Shown: one piece after another, positions 1 to 5,751 of the stretch
Numbering within the stretch: the stretch's first letter is position 1
Layout: the number at the start of each line of letters is the position of its first letter
From: a virus
IMG/VR virus record: IMGVR_UViG_3300044678_002130
Location: 1 to 22,140 of that record
Reading direction: 5' to 3' (one strand)
DNA: 22,140 nt
The notes under the pieces: generated by a model
What the model was told of the DNA's origin: nothing
The model's input: the letters and a program-made list of their open reading frames with translations, nothing else
The model's database searches: none
Position numbers and translations under genes: made by a program

Positions 1-2
1 TC

Positions 3-800
3 GCCGCGTGGGAGCGCCTCAACGGCGCCCAGCTCCGGGAGATCGAAAAAGCCCGTGCCCGGAAGGCCAAGTGGCGTGCCGCTCGCCGCGCTGGCGATTC
101 CGAAGACTGGGACGATGACGACGACGTGGACCTCCCTCCCGTGCCGTCGGGACGGGAACGCCACCGGGAACGGGGACACGCGGGACATGTCCCCGGGACA
201 TCCGGGACAGGGAACGGGGACAGCCGGGACATGTCCCCGGGACATGTCCCGCAGAAGTCACGCCTGTCCCCGGTAGACGTAGACGTAGACGTAGACAGAA
301 CTACAGGCTTACTGCTTGCTGCTGCTGCGCGCACGCGAGAGCCGGAAAAAATTGCCGCCCCCCCGGGTGGCGAGCCCGACGGTGGCCGCACGTGCCGCCT
401 GCTGGCCGCCGCCGCCAACCGCGGCATCACCGCCCGGTTCGGCGAGCAGCCGTCCCCGCTGCTGGCCACGGCCGGCACCACGCAGCGCGCCCTCCAGGCG
501 CTGCAAGAGGCCGGCATCCCGCCCGACTGGGCAGCCGGGTGCATCGAGCAGCTGGCCGCCGAGCTCCGCGCGGATCGCCCCCCGCGAAGCCTGGGCTACT
601 TCGTCCCGGGCGTGGTGGACCGCTGGAGAGCCGAGCAGGCCCACCGGGACGCGGTCGCCCTGACGCCATCCGGGCAGCCCGACGCCCACGCCGGCCGCGA
701 CCCGCTGTACTTCTCGGCCGTCCGGTACGCCCGCGACGGGGACGCGGAGTGGATCGCCTACTGCGACGAGCGGGGCATCCGCTGGCAGGAGGCCGCATGA
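3..800 (+). CDS. Phage replication initiator / replisome organiser-like protein, 5'-truncated
   Basis: The reading frame is open from the window edge, so the N-terminus lies upstream. The visible part starts with a charged Arg/Lys/Ala helix (EKARARKAKWRAARR), then an acidic run (DWDDDDDVD), a repeat-encoded linker (residues such as RDMSPGHVP and VDVDVDVD), and a folded C-terminal domain ending WIAYCDERGIRWQEAA. Phage replisome organisers commonly have an N-terminal DNA-binding domain, a basic helix and a repetitive linker of this type, often holding the replication origin, as lambda O does. The role would be binding the origin and recruiting the helicase. The next gene, a possible helicase loader, starts inside its stop codon (ATGA), which fits a replication operon. 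The assignment rests on architecture and context because the diagnostic N-terminal domain is outside the window. A DnaD-like protein or other DNA-binding protein remains possible. Confidence 0.55.
   Translation, partial: AAWERLNGAQLREIEKARARKAKWRAARRAGDSEDWDDDDDVDLPPVPSGRERHRERGHAGHVPGTSGTGNGDSRDMSPGHVPQKSRLSPVDVDVDVDRTTGLLLAAAARTREPEKIAAPPGGEPDGGRTCRLLAAAANRGITARFGEQPSPLLATAGTTQRALQALQEAGIPPDWAAGCIEQLAAELRADRPPRSLGYFVPGVVDRWRAEQAHRDAVALTPSGQPDAHAGRDPLYFSAVRYARDGDAEWIAYCDERGIRWQEAA
173..296 (+). repeat. Iteron-like palindromic repeats plus GTAGAC tandem, candidate replication origin
   Basis: The perfect 12-base palindrome GGGACATGTCCC occurs at 182-193, 226-237 and 239-250. The 20-base unit GGGACATGTCCCCGGGACAT is present exactly twice (182-201 and 226-245). 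Half-sites GGGACA lie at 173-178, 195-200, 204-209 and 217-222, and TGTCCC at 265-270. Four tandem GTAGAC hexamers follow at 273-296, then a locally A/T-richer patch to about 325. The repeats sit inside the replication-like gene and encode its linker. Lambda-type initiators carry their binding iterons in the middle of the initiator gene, so an origin is a reasonable inference but is not shown. Confidence 0.5.
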
Positions 801-1378
801 GCACGCCCGAATACCGGGCCGCCCCGGCCCTCATGGCCGCGGTCCGCGAGGCGCTGGCGCTGTGCCTGCCCATGTGGCCGCGGGCGCTGGCCGCCCTGAC
901 CCAGCAGTCCCAGGCGTCCCACGACTGGCTGACGCACTACGCCAGGGCGTGCGGGTCGGCGGACCACGACCTGATCGTCGAGGCGGCCCGCCGCTGGTGC
1001 GCCAGCGAACAGTTTGCCCCCAAGCCGGCCGACTTGGGCAAGCTCGCCCGCGAGCTCACCGCCCAGCGCAGGGGAAGCGCCCCGACGCCCGTGGCGCCCG
1101 ACGTCCCGGCCGACCTGCTGGACGGCGCGAGGCCGTTCTGGTTCGCCAAGGCGGGCGCCGAGGAGGGCCCGTACCGCCTCGACGCCGACCGGGCCATCGG
1201 CATGGCCGTGGTCCGCGGCGCGCTCGCCGGCGGCTCCTTGGGCATCAGCGAGGGGGAGATGGACCAGCTGCAGGCCGGGGCGATCCCGTGGGGGTGGCTC
1301 ACGCCGCTGGAGGTGCCCAAGCCGGCGGTGCCTGCCGGCTGGCACGAGCGCACCCTGAGCCGGGGGCGTGCCGCGTGA
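797..1378 (+). CDS. Putative helicase loader-like replication protein
   Basis: A 193-residue protein whose ATG overlaps the upstream stop (ATGA at 797-800). The first ~90 residues are helical (AAVREALALCLPMWPRALAAL, then DHDLIVEAARRWCASEQFAPKPADLGKLAREL). The pattern of an aromatic/basic helix, a Phe-x-Pro-x-Pro-x-Asp turn and a further helix resembles the N-terminal domain of phage helicase loader/inhibitor proteins of the G39P type. The C-terminal half (FWFAKAGAEEGPYRLDADRAIG through PWGWLTPLEVP) matches nothing I know. Its place between an initiator-like gene and a RusA resolvase supports a replication role, such as delivering the replicative helicase to the initiator complex. Recognition is by pattern only and no catalytic motif is visible. 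It could equally be an uncharacterised phage protein. Confidence 0.4.
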   Translation: MSTPEYRAAPALMAAVREALALCLPMWPRALAALTQQSQASHDWLTHYARACGSADHDLIVEAARRWCASEQFAPKPADLGKLARELTAQRRGSAPTPVAPDVPADLLDGARPFWFAKAGAEEGPYRLDADRAIGMAVVRGALAGGSLGISEGEMDQLQAGAIPWGWLTPLEVPKPAVPAGWHERTLSRGRAA

Positions 1379-1968
1379 GCCCCCGCCGCCATGCCGCCGC
1401 GCGAGAGGTGCAAGGGGGCGCCACGCCACGAACGGGGGCCAGCAAAGGGGAAGGTGCCACCACCCCGTCCAAGGGCCGCAGGAGGTCGGCAAAAGCGGTT
1501 TCGGCAACCTCGCGCCCGATCAGCTGGGCGGAGGCCTACGCCGAGGCGACCGCTACCGGCTGGCACTTCGTCCTGCCGGTCCCTGAGCGGGTCAACGCCA
1601 TCTGGCGCCGCTGGGAGGGCCGCACCCTTGTGTCAAAAAAGCACCGGGCGGACAAGGCGACCGCGCCGCGGTCGTTCGCCCGGATCATGCCGCTGGACGG
1701 CGACGTGGCCGTTCGTCTGGTGTGGGTGCGCGCCAAGCGGCAGGGGGACGTGGACGGGCGCATCAAGGCCACGCTCGACCTGCTCAAGGGCATCGCCTAC
1801 CACGACGACGCCCAAGTGGCCGAGCTGCACATCATCCGGGTGGACGACGGGTCGCCCGCGCGGATGGAGGTATTCGTCTGGCCGGCCGACCAGCCGGCGT
1901 TGGTGACCACCAAGCCCGAAAAAAAAACGGGGGGGAGGGGGGATGGACATCAAAGTCACGCTGCGTGA
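1375..1968 (+). CDS. rusA: RusA-family Holliday junction resolvase
   Basis: This protein would cut four-way junctions during phage recombination and replication, clearing branches before packaging. The core runs from about residue 60 (LPVPERVNAIWRRW, then a Ser-Lys-Lys motif) to ~170. It contains the diagnostic GDVDGRIKATLDLLKG followed by YHDDAQVAELHI. Asp125, Asp127 and Lys131 match the spacing of the RusA acidic pair and lysine (D70/D72/K76 in E. coli), and Asp144/145 supplies the third carboxylate. At 197 residues it is longer than typical RusA (~120). The first ~58 residues are a basic, Ser/Ala/Gly-rich low-complexity extension. The GTG start at 1375 overlaps the previous stop (GTGA); a GTG at 1408 is an alternative. 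The 3' end holds an A9 run (1919-1927) and G runs that also form the next gene's ribosome binding site. Confidence 0.85.
   Translation: MSPRRHAAAREVQGGATPRTGASKGEGATTPSKGRRRSAKAVSATSRPISWAEAYAEATATGWHFVLPVPERVNAIWRRWEGRTLVSKKHRADKATAPRSFARIMPLDGDVAVRLVWVRAKRQGDVDGRIKATLDLLKGIAYHDDAQVAELHIIRVDDGSPARMEVFVWPADQPALVTTKPEKKTGGRGDGHQSHAA
1929..1942 (+). promoter_or_regulatory. G-rich ribosome binding site inside the end of rusA
   Basis: A purine tract of seven G, one A and six G directly precedes the ATG at 1943. It offers several overlapping GGAGG-like pairings and fixes the start of the next gene. It lies just after an A9 homopolymer (1919-1927), all still within the resolvase reading frame. Confidence 0.6.
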
Positions 1969-2578
1969 CAGCCAGCTCGTGCACGACGCTCTGGCCGAGA
2001 TTGGACGCCAGGCGCCGTTCGCCATGGCCAAGACGCTCAACGCCACGGCCAACGCCGCCCAGACGGCGGTAAGGCTTGGGCTCACCAAGAAGCAAGCGTT
2101 CACGCTGCGCCGTCCCGACTTCGTGCTGCGGACCATCTACCGCCAGCCCGGCCACGACTTCGCCACTAAGGCCAACCTCAGGGCCGCGGTGCGCGTGCAT
2201 CCCGAGCGGGACTTCCTCGCCCAGCACGAGGAGGCGGGCCGCAAGGTGCCGACCTCGGGGCGCAGCGTGGCCATCCCGCTGGAGGCGGTGAAGCCCACCG
2301 AGGGTTCGGTGGTGCCTCGACGCCTGCGCCCATCGGCGCTGCGGAGCAACGCGCAAGTGCGTCGGATCACGACCCCGAGCGGGGACTACCTCGTCCGAAA
2401 CGTGCGAGGACGAGGCCGCGGAGGGCTCCGAGGGTGGCGCACCGAGTTTCTGTACCGCCTGCAGCCCTCGGTGCCCCTCCGAGGACGCTTAGGGTTCGTC
2501 CGAACCGCGTCCGAAACGATCGACGCGCGCTTCGTCGGCATCGCTCTGGTGGAGATCGACGAGCTGCTGCAGCCGTGA
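1943..2578 (+). CDS. Virion morphogenesis / minor tail protein-like, unassigned
   Basis: A 211-residue basic protein that I do not recognise with certainty. It begins MDIKVTLRDSQLVHDALAEI and has a helical segment (FAMAKTLNATANAAQTAV). It then has a Phe-Thr-x-Arg-Arg-Pro stretch (~residues 53-58), a segment with FATKANLRAAVRVHPERDFL, and HEEAGRKVP (~residues 95-103). The sequence pattern recalls phage minor tail or virion morphogenesis proteins of the gpZ / HK97 gp10 kind. Those normally sit among head-tail joining genes, but this one lies between a resolvase gene and the small terminase. The stretch around 2380-2530 is rich in repeated CGAGG/CCGAAAC words, and its protein is Arg/Gly-rich (RGRGRGGLRGWR). 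The ATG follows a strong purine-rich ribosome binding site. A structural role is inference. Confidence 0.4.
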   Translation: MDIKVTLRDSQLVHDALAEIGRQAPFAMAKTLNATANAAQTAVRLGLTKKQAFTLRRPDFVLRTIYRQPGHDFATKANLRAAVRVHPERDFLAQHEEAGRKVPTSGRSVAIPLEAVKPTEGSVVPRRLRPSALRSNAQVRRITTPSGDYLVRNVRGRGRGGLRGWRTEFLYRLQPSVPLRGRLGFVRTASETIDARFVGIALVEIDELLQP

Positions 2579-2768
2579 GCCCCAAGAACCGTGCCACGGC
2601 GACCCCGCAAGGTCGAAATCGGGCCCGAAAGGTCGCGTTTCGGGCTCGAACGGGTCCTCCCCCGGGGGGGGCGGGTCGCGGGACCCGCGCAGCCACGGCA
2701 TTTCTCTAGCGCCAGCAAGTCGTTGCACCGCATTGCGTTACCCAGCCAGCCCCAAACCGCCGTCCTCG
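2579..2768 (+). other. Non-coding region with hairpins before the small terminase, cos-like candidate
   Basis: There is no convincing gene here; a 44-codon GTG frame (2575-2709) looks incidental. Hairpin 1: GCCCGAAA (2623-2630) pairs with TTTCGGGC (2638-2645), an 8-bp stem with a 7-base loop. Then comes a C5G8 tract (2659-2671). Hairpin 2: GCGGGTC (2671-2677) pairs with GACCCGC (2682-2688), a 7-bp stem with a 4-base loop. The stretch from ~2700 to 2768 is less G+C-rich than its surroundings. Phages with lambda-type terminases often cut at a cos site just upstream of the small terminase gene, so this is the best place in the window for one. No cleavage sequence can be named from sequence alone. 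Confidence 0.4.
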
Positions 2769-3452
2769 ATGCCGCCGAACCGCACCAAATCCGCACCCGT
2801 TGGCACCAAAACCACGGCGAAACGCACGGAATCGACGGGCACTCCGCCGAAATCCGCCAAGGGTCCGAATGCCCGGAACCAGCGGGAACCACTTGGGAAC
2901 CACCGGGCACCGGTGCGCGCGCCGTCGGCCGCGCCGGAGGGCGCGCGGGCAGCTGACGAGCTGTCGGTGACCGAGGTGGCTGACCGGCTGGGGATTTCCT
3001 ACCAGGCGGTTGGGGTGTGGGCGGCCAAGCCGGGCGCGCCGGTGCGGTCGGTCAAGAGTCGGGTGTGGTGCAAGTGGCCGGCGTTCGCGCGGTGGCGCGA
3101 GCAGCAGCTGGTGGACACCGCGCGGCGGGAGGCCACGCCGACGGTCAGCCTAGACGAGGCCCGGACGCGGAAGGCGCTGGCCGAGGCCGAGCTGGCGGAG
3201 ATCGAGCTGGCGCGGGCGCGGGGGGAGGTGGTGGCGCTGTCGGACTACGAGGCGGCGCTGGCGCGGATTCTGGACCGGCTGGCGGCGCGGCTGCGGGCGC
3301 TGCCGGTGCGGCTGCTGCACTTGGGTCCCGAGGTCGAGGCCGCGGCGGAGGCCGAGGCGGAAAAAGTCGTGGAGGAACTGCACGCATGGAACGAAGACGT
3401 CGTCGACGAAACCCCAGCGCAGGGATCACAGCAGACTACGGAGGCAGCATGA
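2769..3452 (+). CDS. terS: Terminase small subunit (Nu1-like DNA packaging protein)
   Basis: This subunit would recognise the packaging site and hand the DNA to the large terminase. The ATG start gives 227 residues. Residues 1-60 are low complexity (Lys/Thr/Pro/Ala). A helix-turn-helix follows at ~65-110 (ELSVTEVADRLGISYQAVGV, then VWCKWPAFARW), as in lambda Nu1. Then comes the typical long charged helix (ARTRKALAEAELAEIELARA, with RGEVVALSDYE after it) and a helical region ending in an acidic tail, probably for oligomerisation. A TTG 36 bases upstream (2733) is an alternative start, and neither candidate has a good Shine-Dalgarno. The 5' end differs in base composition from the rest and carries GGAACCA repeats. 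Assignment as small terminase is firm by domain order, although the large terminase lies 3.2 kb away. Confidence 0.78.
   Translation: MPPNRTKSAPVGTKTTAKRTESTGTPPKSAKGPNARNQREPLGNHRAPVRAPSAAPEGARAADELSVTEVADRLGISYQAVGVWAAKPGAPVRSVKSRVWCKWPAFARWREQQLVDTARREATPTVSLDEARTRKALAEAELAEIELARARGEVVALSDYEAALARILDRLAARLRALPVRLLHLGPEVEAAAEAEAEKVVEELHAWNEDVVDETPAQGSQQTTEAA
2875..2911 (+). repeat. Three GGAACCA repeats at helical spacing, plus one degenerate copy
   Basis: GGAACCA occurs at 2875-2881, 2885-2891 and 2896-2902, with a related GGCACC at 2906-2911. Start-to-start distances are 10, 11 and 10 bases, so all copies face the same side of the helix. They lie within the low-complexity 5' part of the small terminase gene. 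Several phages hold terminase binding sites (pac or cosB elements) in or beside that gene, so these may be binding sites. This is inference. Confidence 0.35.
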
Positions 3453-3718
3453 GCACAGCGGGGGAGGGGAAGCCGGGGGCGTCTGTCCTGCGGCCGATGG
3501 TGTACCAGGCGCGGCACGCGCTGGTGGTGGAGAACGCGGTCCGGTGGTGGGAGTCGCGGCGCCCCGAGGGCTGGACGGAGGAGGAGCACATCCGGATGCC
3601 GGAGGCGGGGACGGTCGGGCGCGAGCAGTTTCTGCTGGCGGACGCGGTGGCGCAGCTGGTGCGGAGCTACCGTCGGGAGGCGGGGCACGAGGCAACTTGG
3701 AAGGGGGTGGTCGCGTGA
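3449..3718 (+). CDS. Hypothetical small phage protein
   Basis: An 89-residue protein of unknown function whose ATG overlaps the stop of the small terminase (ATGA), with GGAGG at 3440-3444 as ribosome binding site. After a short flexible start (MSTAGEGKPGAS) it appears mainly helical, with a tryptophan pair (VRWWESRRPEGWTEEEHIR) and an Arg-rich C-terminal helix (LVRSYRREAGHEATW). No signal peptide, membrane segment or metal-binding motif is visible. Tight coupling to terS suggests co-expression with the packaging genes but gives no function. It is the first of ten short genes between the two terminase genes. Confidence 0.6.
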   Translation: MSTAGEGKPGASVLRPMVYQARHALVVENAVRWWESRRPEGWTEEEHIRMPEAGTVGREQFLLADAVAQLVRSYRREAGHEATWKGVVA

Positions 3719-3951
3719 CGGTTTCCGCGCATGACCCGGTGAACCACCCGTCACACTACGTCGGGACGATCGAGTGCATCGACGCCATCCAGCAGGTGCT
3801 GGGAGCGGACGGGTTCGCGGCCTACTGCCGGGGGAACGCCCTCAAGTACCTGTGGCGGGCCGGCCACAAGACGCCCGGCGCCTACGGGTTCCGGGAGGAT
3901 CTGGAGAAGGCGGAATGGTACCTGAGCAAGCTGCTGGAGGTGATTCCGTGA
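3715..3951 (+). CDS. DUF3310 domain protein
   Basis: A 78-residue protein that is almost entirely one DUF3310 domain. It shows the family pattern: NHPSHY (residues 10-15), ECIDAI (~20-25), a Gly-Asn-Ala-x-Lys-Tyr-Leu-Trp-Arg motif (~45-53), Lys at ~57, then DLEKAEWYLSKLLEVI at the end. DUF3310 proteins are small, common in phage genomes, and of unestablished biochemical function; some are annotated as nucleotide kinase-like. The GTG start at 3715 overlaps the previous stop (GTGA), and its own stop overlaps the next GTG, so it belongs to one translational unit. Family recognition is confident; function is not. Confidence 0.85.
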   Translation: MTVSAHDPVNHPSHYVGTIECIDAIQQVLGADGFAAYCRGNALKYLWRAGHKTPGAYGFREDLEKAEWYLSKLLEVIP

Positions 3952-4460
3952 CTGATGCGATGAAGTCGCGGGCTGTAATCACCGTGCTGGCCTGCGGGGT
4001 TGTGCTCATGGCAGCAGAGATCGTGCTGAATGCACCGCACAATACGCTGGACCTGTTGACGCTTGTCTTAGCGCTTTTGCTGCTCTCGGCAGCATTGGGT
4101 GCCTTTCTTAGTGCTAATGCTGCCCAGAGCAGCATCGGTCGCCTTCCCACTACTTGCGAGGTTGTAATGAGTAACGCGGAAAAACACCTGGCCCTGCTGG
4201 GCCTTCGCGTACGCGATCGAGTGTCCGGCATCGATGGCGTGGTCACGTCGGTGTGCTTTGACCTGTACGGCTGTATTCAAGCTGCTGTCCATCGCGGGCT
4301 CGACAAGGACGGGAGGCTTCATGACATGCAATGGTACGACATCGCGCGACTCCTCCCGCTGACCACGGTTCCGGTTATGGAGCAGCCTAACTTTGTGAGC
4401 GGGCAAGTAGCCGAAGGGGGCAAAGGCCCCGCCGAAAGGCCCAACTTTTTCAAGCCCTGA
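3948..4460 (+). CDS. Two-helix membrane protein fused to a conserved phage domain
   Basis: The GTG start overlaps the DUF3310 stop and gives 170 residues. Two hydrophobic helices lie at about residues 8-27 (AVITVLACGVVLMAAEIVL) and 34-56 (LDLLTLVLALLLLSAALGAF), separated by NAPHNT. From residue 74 a soluble domain begins with MSNAEKHLALLGLRVRDRV, followed by a Gly-Val-Val-Thr-Ser / Asp-Leu-Tyr-Gly-Cys-Ile motif and WYDIARLLPL. It ends in a linear tail with EQPNF and AEGGKGPAE. I recall this soluble domain as a free-standing small protein in other phages. An in-frame ATG at 4167 with GCGAGG (4156-4161) 5 bases upstream could make it alone (97 residues). DNA of the membrane part is less G+C-rich than its neighbours. 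Function is unknown; a holin-like role for the membrane part is possible but unsupported. Confidence 0.55.
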   Translation: MTDAMKSRAVITVLACGVVLMAAEIVLNAPHNTLDLLTLVLALLLLSAALGAFLSANAAQSSIGRLPTTCEVVMSNAEKHLALLGLRVRDRVSGIDGVVTSVCFDLYGCIQAAVHRGLDKDGRLHDMQWYDIARLLPLTTVPVMEQPNFVSGQVAEGGKGPAERPNFFKP

Positions 4461-4478
4461 GGCCGAGGAGGAAAGCGC

Positions 4479-4811
4479 ATGGCTGACACGACGAGGCCCG
4501 GCGACCCGGCAGACAAAGCGGCCGACGGCGCGTTCGGCGGCGTGACCTCGCACCGCGCGGGGTACGGCGACAAACTGCAGCGCGTCGAGGACTGGCTGCG
4601 TCGTCACCCCACCGCCACGTTGGCGAGCGGGGAGGGGGCGGCGCTGCTGCAGGAGATCGACCGGCTGCGTGCAGAGCTAGCAAAGACCAAACCTATAGCA
4701 GACGCCGCCGTAGCGTACTGCGACGCATTTTTCGGACCTGGTGGTTCCCCTGAACAGAGAAAGGCCGCCTCGGACGCATTATTTTCCTCCGTCGACGCCG
4801 CGCATGAGTGA
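4479..4811 (+). CDS. Hypothetical protein, paralogue A1 of a duplicated cassette
   Basis: A 110-residue protein with a good ribosome binding site (GGAGGAAA, 4467-4474) ahead of its ATG. The N-terminal ~45 residues are polar and flexible. A helix follows (LQEIDRLRAELAKTKPIADA), then AAVAYCDAFF (~residues 76-85), and it ends ALFSSVDAAHE. The C-terminal part is homologous to the protein at 5524-5751: 18 of 19 residues from RLRAELAK through AAVAY agree, while most third codon positions differ. I do not recognise the family. The likely fold is helical, perhaps a small oligomerising protein. It overlaps the next gene by 8 bases. Confidence 0.6.
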   Translation: MADTTRPGDPADKAADGAFGGVTSHRAGYGDKLQRVEDWLRRHPTATLASGEGAALLQEIDRLRAELAKTKPIADAAVAYCDAFFGPGGSPEQRKAASDALFSSVDAAHE

Positions 4812-5085
4812 CAACGCAAGGATATTTGGCGCGACCGCTCTACACGCCGTACTGGCAGAGTTTTCACGCGGTGGCGGCCTCCATGTCGCGCGGTATCACG
4901 ACACCGTCGCTATGGCTGATGAAATCGTGCGCCTCCGTGCCGCCATCGACCGGGTGCGGGCGCTGCACGCGTCTGTCGAAATTGGTTTTGGCCCAATATG
5001 CGATGAGTGCAGCAGCGCAAGCGACGGCTGGATTGTGCCCTACCCCTGCCCCACCCTCCGCGCCCTTGACGGGGAGGGCGCATGA
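4804..5085 (+). CDS. Hypothetical Cys-containing small protein, cassette member B1
   Basis: A 93-residue protein with three parts. The first is a helical N-terminus (ARIFGATALHAVLAEFSRGG). The second is a segment with MADEIVRLRAAIDRVRALHA that shares its first nine residues with the gene at 5748-6032. The third is a C-terminal motif with CDEC (~residues 66-69) and a later Pro-Cys-Pro-Thr before LRALDG. The CxxC plus a third Cys suggests a small metal-binding or redox knuckle with an incomplete ligand set. Proteins ending in a Cys motif followed by PCPTLRALDG are familiar to me from actinobacterial phages and genomes, which is a weak host hint. The start is the ATG 8 bases inside the previous gene. 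Function unknown. Confidence 0.58.
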   Translation: MSDNARIFGATALHAVLAEFSRGGGLHVARYHDTVAMADEIVRLRAAIDRVRALHASVEIGFGPICDECSSASDGWIVPYPCPTLRALDGEGA

Positions 5086-5327
5086 TGACGTCCGCGTTGC
5101 AACTTGCGACCGCAGCGGTGATGGGCGGGCTGGCCGTGAAGGCCGCCCAATTCCTCAGCGCCAAGAGAAAGGCGGCGCAGGATAGGGAAGCGGAGTTGGC
5201 CATCATGCGTGGCAACATCCGCACGCTGGAGACATTTCAGCGCAATATCCGGCGGGACATCCAAGAACTGCGGCGCGACCTGAGTGCGCGGCAAAGCAGC
5301 GCAACGCCATCACAGGAGAACGCATGA
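5082..5327 (+). CDS. Small single-pass membrane protein with coiled coil
   Basis: An 81-residue protein starting MMTSALQLATAAVMGGLAVK. The segment ~4-25 is hydrophobic and can form one membrane helix. Residues ~28-70 are a charged helix (AKRKAAQDREAELAIMRGNI, then RRDIQELRRDL) likely to form a coiled coil, followed by a short polar tail. The start overlaps the previous stop (ATGATGA; ATG at 5082, with an alternative at 5085) behind a GGAGGGCGCATGA start cassette. The layout, an N-terminal membrane anchor plus a cytoplasmic or periplasmic coiled coil, is seen in small phage lysis accessory proteins, but nothing here proves such a role. Confidence 0.58.
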   Translation: MMTSALQLATAAVMGGLAVKAAQFLSAKRKAAQDREAELAIMRGNIRTLETFQRNIRRDIQELRRDLSARQSSATPSQENA

Positions 5328-5527
5328 TCGACGCCTACATCGTGCGCGACCCGCAAGGGCGCGTGCTGGCGGTGAGCGTGGAAGGCTACATGGACGCGCT
5401 GCGAATTGCGGAGAATGGCGGCTGGTTGCCGCGCCGCGCCATTCAAGAACTTGGGCATCAGTTCGCAGTGAGCAAGCGAGGCAGCAGTAACGGTTACACA
5501 CTCAAGCATGAGCAGGTGGCGCTGTGA
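5324..5527 (+). CDS. Hypothetical 67-residue protein
   Basis: A small soluble protein starting MIDAYIVRDPQGRVLAVSVE, which looks like a beta hairpin. A helix follows (MDALRIAENGGWLPRRAIQE), then the end HQFAVSKRGSSNGYTLKHEQ. No known motif is recognised. Its ATG overlaps the stop of the preceding gene (ATGA) and is preceded by GGAGAACGC, one of four near-identical start regions in this cluster. Its stop overlaps the GTG of the next gene. Tight overlaps at both ends and a good start site support it being real. Confidence 0.55.
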   Translation: MIDAYIVRDPQGRVLAVSVEGYMDALRIAENGGWLPRRAIQELGHQFAVSKRGSSNGYTLKHEQVAL

Positions 5528-5751
5528 TCCGCAGCGGTGACCGCATCCCCGAGGCCACAATGCAAGCCGAGAACCAACGGCTGCGCGCCGAGCTGGCCAA
5601 GGCAAAGCCCATCGCCGACGCCGCTGTGGCCTACTACACGGCGTTCATCGACCAGCGCGACTACGGCGACACGGTCGACCAGACGTGGGAGGCGCTGTTC
5701 GCCGCCGTCCACGCCGCATATCCCGAGCTGGGTTCCAAGGAGAGCGCATGA
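5524..5751 (+). CDS. Hypothetical protein, paralogue A2 of the duplicated cassette
   Basis: A 75-residue protein with a GTG start overlapping the previous stop (GTGA). Residues ~14-45 (QAENQRLRAELAKAKPIADA, then AAVAYYTAF) match the corresponding part of the protein at 4479-4811 almost exactly, and the ends also correspond (ALFAAVHAAYPE against ALFSSVDAAHE). It lacks the ~45-residue flexible N-terminus of that paralogue. In the shared 19 codons only one amino acid changes while most third bases differ, so the protein sequence appears to be under selection. The family is not recognised. The likely structure is two or three helices. Confidence 0.6.
   Translation: MIRSGDRIPEATMQAENQRLRAELAKAKPIADAAVAYYTAFIDQRDYGDTVDQTWEALFAAVHAAYPELGSKESA

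Noticed and set aside
182-250. Possible CRISPR array.
   Set aside because: Repeats are short palindromes with irregular or no spacers and lie inside a coding frame.
2575-2709. A 44-codon GTG frame overlapping the previous stop (GTGA).
   Set aside because: Arg/Gly/Pro-rich and encoded by the hairpins and G tract; it looks like incidental translation of a structured non-coding region, though the overlap is noted.
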